From NCBI GenBank assembly GCA_002179805.1, contig NAVB01003788.1:1-14325 (forward strand): a stretch of 14,325 nucleotides of DNA, read 5' to 3'. Positions 1 to 6,014 of this stretch are shown here, one piece after another. The DNA is from Acanthamoeba lenticulata. Taxonomy: Eukaryota > Discosea > Longamoebia > Acanthamoebidae. The notes beneath the pieces are model-generated. The model was not told where the DNA came from. It did not search any database and saw only the letters and a list, made by a program, of their open reading frames with translations. The translations under genes and the position numbers were made by a program. Positions within the stretch are counted from its first letter, which is position 1. The number at the start of each line of letters is the position of its first letter.

Positions 1-27
1 TGGTCAATCGCAAACGAAGCTCGGCTC

Positions 28-1372
28 TCACTGCTGTGCCTCTGCGGGCGCGGCGGCCTTCTCCTTGGCCTCCTCCTCGGTCTCCTGGGCCGGGGCAGCC
101 GCGGCGTCAGCAGCACCGGCGCTGGCCTTGGCGGCCTTGTTCTTGTTGCGCTTCTTTCGCTTCTTCTTGGCCTTGGCTGCCTCGCCGCCCTGCGGCTGCT
201 GCCCGCCGGGCTGCTGCTGCTGTTGCTGCCTCTGCTTGCCGGCGCTGAGCCACGACCACAGGACCATCTGCTTGGGCGTCCGCGTGGGCTTTTGGCCGTG
301 GACGTGGCCGCCGCCGTGGTGGTGCTCGTGCCCGCCGTCTCCGTGGTCGTGATCGCATTGCTGTCCCCAGAGTGGAAGGTGAGCCAAGTACAGAGGGACA
401 AGGAAGTCAATGGGGGAAAGGGGAGGAGGGGGGAGGAGCGCGCACATGGCCCTGGGAGTAGATGGCGTCCGCCTCGAAGCCATCCCAGTGGGCCAGGTGG
501 TTCAGGAGGGACTCACGGCCGTGAATCTCCTCAAAGAGCTCGTCGCCGTGGGGCGAGTGCGCGATCTGCTCGACGGCCTGCGTGAGGTCGCCGATGTTGA
601 GGTGGCTCTGGAGGTTGTCCGTGAGCCAGCCGTCCTCGAAGAGCCTCACCTGCTGCCCGGCCTGTGCGCGCTTCGGGCTCGGGCCGACGCCCGCGGCCTC
701 GCGGGCCATGGACACGAGGGCCGCCACGTCAACGTAGCAGGCCAGCGAGTAGTAGGGCTCCACCTCGGGGCGGGAGGCCGGGTCGGCTGCCACGAGCCGG
801 CCGTGCTCGCCCTCGCGCGTGGGGGCGCTGGTGCCGTCGAAGAGCAGCCAGTGGGCCGCCTGCGGGGCCTTGGGCACCTTGGCGGGCGAGGTGTAGACAA
901 AGACCTTCTTGCCGCCCTTCTTGCCAGCCGGCGGCGCAAAGTCGCGCTCGAGGGCGCGGACCATGATGGCCCAGGCCTTGCCGTTGGACTCGTCGAGCAG
1001 CTTGTCAAAGTAAACGTGGATCGAAAACTGAGCGTAGGTAGGATGCGATTTGATTGCGGCCGCGGAAGGCGGTGAGCCATTAACTTCCTCCGCGGTCGAG
1101 CCCATAACCACCCAGCGAGCTTCCTCCATCAGATGGTTCTTGAGGAAAGTCTTACGTCGCTCATCGACCTTACCCATTCCAAATTGGCCCAATCCAAGGG
1201 CCGCTTGGTGCACATGAGAGAGCGATCGCCGCGTGCCGCAGTGGAAGAAAAACACAGCGCCATTCGCGACATCGGAGGTGGCCAGTGACACCTCAGACCG
1301 CGTGGTTCGCGACGTAAAGCCGTGGGGCGTGAAGACCACCTGTTGCTGCTGTTCTCCTCCCTCCTTGTTCAT
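28..1372 (-). CDS. Uncharacterised protein with His-rich, poly-Gln and Lys-rich C-terminal tail
   Basis: Two-exon gene on the minus strand: exon 1 is 1372-446 and exon 2 is 360-28, joined over an 85-nt GT-AG intron (445-361) that keeps the frame; about 419 residues. I do not recognise the main domain (roughly residues 60-300), which looks globular and soluble, with no signal peptide or clear membrane segment. The tail is striking: a His/Asp/Gly cluster just after the splice junction (CDHDHGDGGHEHHH, then GGGHVHG) that could bind metal, then a run of six Gln, then a lysine-rich block (KKKRKKRNKNK) that resembles a nuclear or nucleolar localisation signal, then an Ala/Glu-rich end. The start at 1372 is the first Met downstream of the 5S gene. 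The frame stays open upstream into the 5S gene, so that part is not coding. A Met near 1175 is another possible start. An in-frame 57-nt segment near 1036-1092 (GTTAAT...CTCAG) could be a further intron. Function unknown. Confidence 0.6.
361..445 (-). other. Intron of the His-rich tail gene
   Basis: On the minus strand it begins GTGCGC after a CAT codon and ends GGACAG before CAATGC. It is 85 nt long. Removing it joins the globular part to the His-rich tail in frame; reading through it gives a short low-complexity end and a stop. Confidence 0.7.
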
Positions 1373-1425
1373 TGATTTTTTGTGTTTCGTTACCAGTGCT
1401 GTTTTGCTTCTTCTATTCAGAAAGG

Positions 1426-1440
1426 AAAAAAAAAAAAAAA
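1426..1440. repeat. A15/T15 homopolymer run
   Basis: Fifteen consecutive A on the plus strand. On the minus strand it is a T15 tract lying between the 5S gene and the start of the 28-1372 gene. It could act as a second Pol III stop or as a nucleosome-free stretch in the promoter of the minus-strand gene; both roles are inference. Confidence 0.9.
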
Positions 1441-1505
1441 GCTCCACACCGCCAGTACCAGACAAAAGAAGGCACGCCAACGAGAGAATACAACACCAGC
1501 GAAGC

Positions 1506-1510
1506 AAAAA
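1506..1510 (-). terminator. RNA polymerase III T-tract terminator of the 5S gene
   Basis: Five T on the minus strand, starting two bases after the 3' end of the 5S rRNA. Runs of four or more T directly after the mature end are the normal Pol III stop, so this copy looks transcriptionally complete. Confidence 0.8.
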
Positions 1511-1512
1511 GG

Positions 1513-1631
1513 AGGATACGACACGGTGGATTCCCGGGTGGTCGCCCACCCCAGTACTAACACCGCCTGGCGCAGCTTAACTTCGCTGTTCGGATGGGAA
1601 GCGGTGCTTTCTCCGCAGTATGGCCGTATCC
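1513..1631 (-). rRNA. 5S ribosomal RNA
   Basis: A complete 119-nt 5S rRNA on the minus strand. It begins GGATACGGCC and ends CGTATCCT. The two ends pair as helix I (nine pairs, one of them G.U). The internal Pol III promoter is visible: an A-box-like stretch AAGTTAAGCTGCG at about nt 49-61, and a downstream block around GGGTGGGCGACCACCC. The sequence matches the Acanthamoeba castellanii 5S rRNA as I remember it, with perhaps two or three differences (for example GCGGAG where I recall GCGCAG near nt 16-21). The 5S rRNA is part of the large ribosomal subunit and is made by Pol III through TFIIIA binding inside the gene. A T5 terminator follows directly. The gene is single, not in a tandem array, which agrees with dispersed 5S genes in Acanthamoeba. 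The 28-1372 gene starts 140 bp downstream on the same strand. Confidence 0.95.
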
Positions 1632-1986
1632 GACAACACCAGTGTCCAGCATTCACGCAGATCAGCGCGGCGGCGAAGAAACACGAAAAAGAAGCGGTGC
1701 TTTCTGCGCAGTGTGGCCGTATCCGGCCGTATCATCTATCATCGACGCCATCTGTGGCGAGGTTCTGGTCTGCTATTTTTAATTGGGACGAGAGAGGCCT
1801 GGCAATTAAGCCATCCAATCGGGCCAAGTGCATTTTCAGTGTGGCGACCATATCGGCACAGAGGGAAAGAAACATCATCACCTTTTTCATAAGAGAGTCG
1901 GTCGTGAACGGTGAAGAATGAAGAACAAGGAGCGTCACCGTGAGGCGTTCTTTTTTAAAAACCTTCAGCTCAGTACACCACAGGCG
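1632..1986. other. Intergenic region between the 5S gene and the phosphatase gene
   Basis: About 355 bp between two divergent genes. It holds the truncated 5S fragment at 1691-1724 and should contain the promoter of the phosphatase gene. A T6/A4 stretch at about 1950-1960 lies close to the phosphatase start. I see no further gene. Confidence 0.6.
1691..1724 (-). pseudogene. Truncated 5S rRNA copy (first 34 nt only)
   Basis: This stretch matches nt 1-34 of the complete 5S gene (1598-1631) with two differences, in the same orientation and 93 bp away. It stops before the internal A-box, so Pol III should not transcribe it. Directly after the last matching base comes a T5 run on the minus strand (plus-strand A5 at 1686-1690). 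It could be a remnant of a 5S insertion or of an unequal duplication. Its two differing bases include GCGCAG, which agrees with the usual A. castellanii form as I remember it, so it may derive from another 5S copy and not from the neighbour. Confidence 0.85.
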
Positions 1987-2806
1987 ATGGCTTCCACTCC
2001 GTTCAACGTTGATTTTGTTGCTGAAATGCCCACCAAGGGCAAGCTGGGTAAGTGGCATGTTCACTAGGAAGACAAGTGAAGTTCTTATTGGAGTGGCCAT
2101 TGGTCCTGCAGGAATGACTTTTGCTCCAGGAAAGCAACAAGAAACTGCTGCTGGCGTTGAGAAACGGGATCTTGTCACCGACGTAAAGTATGTCCAAGCT
2201 TGTTCTATGCTCCTTGGTGTGATGACAAATAGCACATTTTTACACAGAGTATTGAAGAGCGTTCACAGCACTGATGTGTTGGTATCTTTGCTTGAAGACC
2301 ACGAATACAAGTCTCTCCACATTGACAACCTGTTTGAAGTGTGCCAGCAGAACGGAGTAGATGTGCTCCATTTCCCAATTGCTGGTCCGCGCCCCAAGTT
2401 AGTGAAAGCTACCTCTATCCATTCGTGCACGCTGACCCTACTCTCATCCAGATGGAACAACACCAAATCTGGCGGCACTTCAAGACCTTGTGCAAAGGAT
2501 GAAACACTACTTAGAGAACGGAAGCAACGTGGTGGTGCACTGCAAGGCTGGCATGGCTCGGACTGGTACAGCTCTTGTTTCGTTGGTGAGTTGGTGTTTG
2601 GTTGGCTCAACCTGTTCATGGCGCACTACACTTCAGGTCTCGTGACCGCAGCGGCACTGAAGGGACTGGGTTTGCCTGGCGATGAGGCCATCGAGCGGGT
2701 CAAACAGGCCCGCCCCGGCACCTGCGAGCGCGACAACCAGAATAGCTTTGTTCTCAATGCTGACTTCAGCTCTGCTGGGTCGTCTCCTGTTCAGCCTGAT
2801 GCTTGA
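1987..2806 (+). CDS. CDKN3-like dual-specificity protein phosphatase
   Basis: Five exons: 1987-2047, 2112-2187, 2248-2384, 2452-2565, 2637-2806; 185 residues. Enzymes of the Cys-based phosphatase superfamily remove phosphate from Tyr or Ser/Thr through a Cys thiol-phosphate intermediate. The active loop is HCKAGMARTG, fitting HCxxGxxR, with nucleophile Cys122 and Arg128. The likely general acid is Asp92 in PIADGTTP, 30 residues upstream, the usual spacing. The N-terminal GKLGMTFAPGKQ and RDLVTDV segments, the LEDHEYKSL stretch and the C-terminal DEAIERVKQARPG helix resemble the KAP/CDKN3 group and its small bacterial relatives. No signal peptide or membrane segment, so probably cytosolic. The splice sites were chosen because each join rebuilds a conserved motif: intron 3 splits the Asp92 codon and intron 4 falls just after the Arg-Thr of the active loop. 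A competing donor lies at 2586. The substrate is unknown. Confidence 0.85.
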
Positions 2807-3272
2807 TCAATCCACTCTGACGCTCATGTTTATTATCCTCGTGAGCATGTCTCCCTTGGTGTCGCCCAGGACCAGTGGGCTTGTTGTTAGTAAACGAACA
2901 AAGCAACATGTTGTTTTGTTCGTTTACTATGTTGCGTGAAATCTGGCTTTCCTCCACATTCCCTGTGTTGGGAGCACCCCAGAGAACCGTTGAGTCTACC
3001 GCTCTTTCTAGCGCCACAGACTTTATGGTCACTGGCTGGTCTGCCGGACTACCAACAGGACTTTGCGGCCGCTCCCGCTTGTCGCTTGCTCAACCTGCTT
3101 TTTGTTGGAATTATCGTCCACTTCGCCGGGGCTCATTAATGGCGCGCAAGTTCAAGAGCTCTTTCCTCCAGTTGTTAGTCACACTGAAGAGCCAACAACA
3201 ACAAACCTCGAAAGACACTCATTGTCTTGTTTGCGCTACCAACACCGCCTGTCGAACTTATTGAGAGAAACA
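2807..3272. other. Intergenic region with a palindrome
   Basis: 466 bp between the phosphatase stop and the ACT-domain gene start. Its clearest feature is the 42-bp palindrome at 2888-2929. The rest (2936-3272) has only short open frames without recognisable motifs. It should carry the phosphatase 3' UTR and the ACT gene promoter. I found no tRNA or snoRNA in it by eye. Confidence 0.6.
2888..2929. repeat. Near-perfect 42-bp palindrome without spacer
   Basis: The left arm TAGTAAACGAACAAAGCAACA (2888-2908) and the reverse complement of the right arm (2909-2929) differ at one base in 21, which becomes a G.U pair in RNA. There is no loop: the centre is AACATGTT. A short TGTTG occurs on both sides (2882-2886 and 2930-2934), one base off the left arm. 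It lies about 80 bp after the phosphatase stop, so it may be in the 3' UTR. Confidence 0.9.
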
Positions 3273-3814
3273 ATGTTGCACGCTTCGTCCGCCGCAGTGC
3301 CTCAACGCAGCCTGAAGCTGGTCGTTGCCGCCAACGACCTGGCTGTGGTGCAGTTGCCTCAAAACGCTTCAGTGCCAGAGTGGGTGCTCAAGGGAGACAA
3401 ATCTTTCCTCACTATCACGTACACCAAGGAAGAGCTCTCGCTCGTCGTCAATCAATCTTCCATTCCCAAAGATTTCGGGTACCAAGTCGCCCAACAAGTT
3501 CCTTCCTCTTGATTTGCTCTTCTTGGCTGGTTGGCGTTGCTGACGCATTTCGCGTCGACGCAAACAGAGAAGGGAAAGTGGAGGGCGGGTGGCGAGCACT
3601 GAAGGTGGCCGGCCCGTTGGACTTCGAGCTGGTGGGCATCCTTGCCTCTCTAGCGGTGCCCTTGGCTCGGTCCGGAGTGAGCATCTTTGCCGTGTCTACC
3701 TACAACACGGACTACTGCCTGGTGAAGGCCAACATGCTCGACCGGGCTGCCCGCACCCTCAGAGAGCACGGGCACGAGGTCGACTACGAAGATGAAAAGA
3801 AAACGCGTTTGTAA
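3273..3814 (+). CDS. Small ACT-domain protein (CASTOR/ACT_7-like)
   Basis: Two exons: 3273-3478 and 3568-3814, joined over an 89-nt intron; 150 residues. The N-terminal half (about residues 10-60: LKLVVAANDLAVVQLP, then VPEWVL and FLTITYTKEELSLVV) and the C-terminal half (WRALKVAGPLDFELVGILA, then SIFAVSTYNTDYCLVK) match the small proteins with paired ACT-like folds that include the bacterial ACT_7 proteins and the ACT modules of animal CASTOR arginine sensors. ACT folds usually bind amino acids and act allosterically, often as dimers. No catalytic domain is attached, so a ligand-sensing or regulatory role is inferred. The ligand is unknown. The start at 3273 is the first Met in frame that gives the family's usual N-terminus. 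The splice choice joins PKDFG to EGKVEGGWR, as in the family. Confidence 0.85.
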
Positions 3815-3818
3815 AGAC

Positions 3819-3832
3819 AGAGAGAGAGAGAG
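3819..3832. repeat. AG dinucleotide microsatellite
   Basis: Seven AG units right after the TAA stop of the ACT-domain gene, thus in its 3' UTR. Confidence 0.85.
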
Positions 3833-3985
3833 GACACGAACGCTCACGATTGTGGGCGCAGCGTTCTTCGTCAAATGTACACAAAAAGGATTGCACAGAC
3901 ACACCACGCTTATGCACAACCATCGCAGAGGCATGATCGCCTGTGTCGTTAGTTGGTTGGGTCGGTGTTTGGGGGGACTCTTGCA

Positions 3986-3991
3986 AATAAA
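3986..3991 (+). promoter_or_regulatory. Possible polyadenylation signal AATAAA
   Basis: AATAAA lies 172 bp after the stop of the ACT-domain gene, on the same strand and upstream of the next gene. This fits a 3' UTR end, but a single hexamer is weak evidence. Confidence 0.35.
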
Positions 3992-4055
3992 TGCGACATT
4001 TCCTCTACATCACCACGCCTAGATAAAACCTGTGGCGACGCAGCAACAGATCAAA

Positions 4056-4077
4056 GATTGATTGATTGATTGATTGG
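4056..4077. repeat. GATT tetranucleotide microsatellite
   Basis: Five GATT units followed by GG, ending about 30 bp before the ATG at 4109, so it lies in the promoter or 5' UTR of the membrane-protein gene. Length variation between strains would be expected. Confidence 0.9.
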
Positions 4078-4108
4078 ACAGCGCACAATAGCGGAACATT
4101 ATTAAACC

Positions 4109-5871
4109 ATGAGGCGCTGGGCAGGTATTGCGGGACCTATGTCCAAAACAAACTTTGTGGCCACCTCGTTGGCTCCACGCGCTGCGACGCTCAGCAGCCG
4201 CCTTGTAGCGCCACGACCCTCTTCACTTGGCGTGTACACGCAAGCCCCATCTCACCTTAAAATTCCCTCATTTGCTTCTTGTAGATCGCCTCATTCAGAT
4301 TGTTTTGTGTCTGCTCAGCTGGCGCACTGGCACTCTGCGATCAGTACAGACCAATACTGCCTGGAGTCGAGGCGCCTTGTGCGCAGTACGGTTGGCACGC
4401 ACGCCGCGACGCAACTTCAGCGCCCAGCAGAGCCCCAACCCAGCCGCCGAACCGCCGCCGAGCGCCGAGGAACCCCTCGTCCACAATGTTGAGACCCTCT
4501 CAGAATCCTACTACGCGTTCCAAGAGTCCGTCCTCAACTTCCAGGTTCCCCCTCCTCTGTCTCCTCGCACTTGTGCTGTGCCCTCGCCAACAACTCTAGC
4601 TCACGGCGGACTTTTGTGATCACGTGTAGGTTATGGGAGCCAGCGTGCCTCGCTTCTGGGTGGGTCTTGTCGTCTTCGGATTAACCGGGTTGGTCAAGGA
4701 CTTTGTGACCTTGAGCGCCGGCGACGTGCTGCAACGGTCCATCCTTCATCCAATTGACCACAGACATCGCAGATAAACTGACGTCCCGTGAACAAACGCA
4801 GGCCCGAGCTTACCGAAGATCAAAAGCTGGCTATCTGGGCCACCGCGGGCGACAAGGAAGACTTCGTCTTGAACCAGCTGCGTACGTGCCGCCAGCTTGG
4901 CCGTTTTGCTGTACCCTCGCCCTTACTCACGCTGGAGGAGATTGGTGTTGGTGTTGGCCTTGGCCTCGACAGCGGTGGCCGTTTCGATGAGCGACCCGTG
5001 GACGCTGCTGACGATCCCGCTGCTGTCTTCGCTGTTTGCCGCCAGCGTGGGCATCTGGTGGGGCCGCATGAGGGTCCGGAAGCTCTTTGACAAGTTCATT
5101 TTCCTCGAGACCCAGAAGGGCCACATCTCGGCGCCTGAGGTCGTGGAGGGCGCCCGCAAGGGCATCATCTCCCGCGGCGCCACCATCACCGCCATTGGCA
5201 CCATGGCCCTCACGACCACCTACATCTCCTTCTACGCGCTCGTCACTCGCTTCTGGTTCCGAGACTACGTGGACCAGATGAACGAGTGGAGGTGGAAGGT
5301 GCCCGAGGGCAAGGAGGGCGAGTTGCTGGCCAAGCTGCCGTCCGACGTGCAGCTCCACGGTTACAGTCTGGCCACGTTCCTCTATTTCGTGTTCATCCAG
5401 CTGCTGGTCCTCAAGATCACGCCCTTCGTCATCGTGCCCTCGTTCGCGGCGTTCTTCCCCATGATGACCGTCCTCTCCCAGTCGCCCGTGATCCTTCGCG
5501 TCATGGACAAGCAACGAGCCAAGGTCGAGACGCTCGAGGCCGCGGGCGCCCTGCCCGTCTCGCCCCGTCTGCTCGCCGGGGAGTCTGGTGATGACTCTCT
5601 GAGCTCAGAGTTCCTCGCCGAGGAGGGCAGCGACGAGGCGGACGACGGCTCGGGAGGCGCTTCGCCCTCGCTCAGCGGCAACGTGTTTGACAAGAGTGCC
5701 GCGCACGGGCCCGGCCGCGTGCGGGCCTTGGTGTCGAGGAAGAAGCACGACCAGCAGCAGAAGGACCAGGACCGCGCCATCGCGGAGGTGCTCGGGGACG
5801 ACGAGGGTCACGGCAAGGAAAACCAGTGGGGCGATGTCGTGCTTGAGGACGAGGCCAACCAGCAGGCCTGA
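4109..5871 (+). CDS. Uncharacterised multi-pass membrane protein, likely mitochondrial
   Basis: Best model has five exons: 4109-4233, 4319-4544, 4630-4736, 4802-4881, 4973-5871; about 478 residues. The last four exons are well supported: each join keeps frame across introns of 65-91 nt. The 4109-4233 exon is less sure, since other donor/acceptor pairs (for example donor 4232 with acceptor 4298) also keep frame. The N-terminus is rich in Arg, Ser and Ala with no acidic residues (ATLSSRLVAPRPSS, later ARTPRRNFSAQ), typical of a mitochondrial presequence. Hydrophobic segments lie near residues 122-138 (FWVGLVVFGLTGLV), 190-210 (TLLTIPLLSSLFAASVGIWW), 249-272 and 310-350. The C-terminal 110 residues are hydrophilic, acidic and Ser/Gly-rich, then Lys/Gln-rich. 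I know no family with these features, so no function is assigned. Codon use in the last exon is strongly GC-biased, like its neighbours. Confidence 0.7.
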
Positions 5872-6014
5872 CCTGGCACTGGCGCTCCCCTTGATCAGCT
5901 GCAGGGTGAGGTGGAAAAAAGCAAACAAAACGAAAACGTGTTTGCATTTTCTCTTAGGATCGAAGAAGCGGCAGGCCCAACGGACAGTGGATGTTTTAGC
6001 AAGAAACGTGCAAG

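Larger units (their letters stand above)
3815..4108. other. Intergenic region between the ACT gene and the membrane-protein gene
   Basis: 294 bp. It begins with an AG dinucleotide run (3819-3832) directly after the ACT stop, holds an AATAAA at 3986-3991, and ends with a GATT tetranucleotide run (4056-4077) shortly before the next start codon. No gene seen. Confidence 0.6.

Noticed and set aside
410..1075. Long plus-strand open frame of 221 codons opposite the first gene
   Set aside because: It is the antisense of the GC-rich coding exon 446-1372, has Arg/Gly/Val-rich shadow composition and no motifs.
1373..1549. N-terminal extension of the first gene upstream of 1372
   Set aside because: The frame is open only by chance: it runs through the T15 tract and into the 5S rRNA gene. 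The Met at 1372 is preferred.
1940..2806. Unspliced 288-codon reading of the phosphatase region
   Set aside because: It keeps introns, breaks the HCxxGxxR loop into another frame and lacks the conserved N-terminus; the five-exon model restores all motifs.
2936..3272. Possible extra 5' exon of the ACT gene or a small RNA gene
   Set aside because: Open frames here have no motif, no join improves the ACT N-terminus, and I see no tRNA boxes or snoRNA box pairs.
4056..4077. GATT run considered as a regulatory element or CRISPR-like repeat
   Set aside because: It is a simple tetranucleotide microsatellite without spacers; no sign of an array.
4927..5514. Minus-strand frame of 195 codons rich in His, Glu, Gly and Arg
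   Set aside because: It is a shadow of the membrane-protein exon 4973-5871, with repeat-like composition caused by codon bias.
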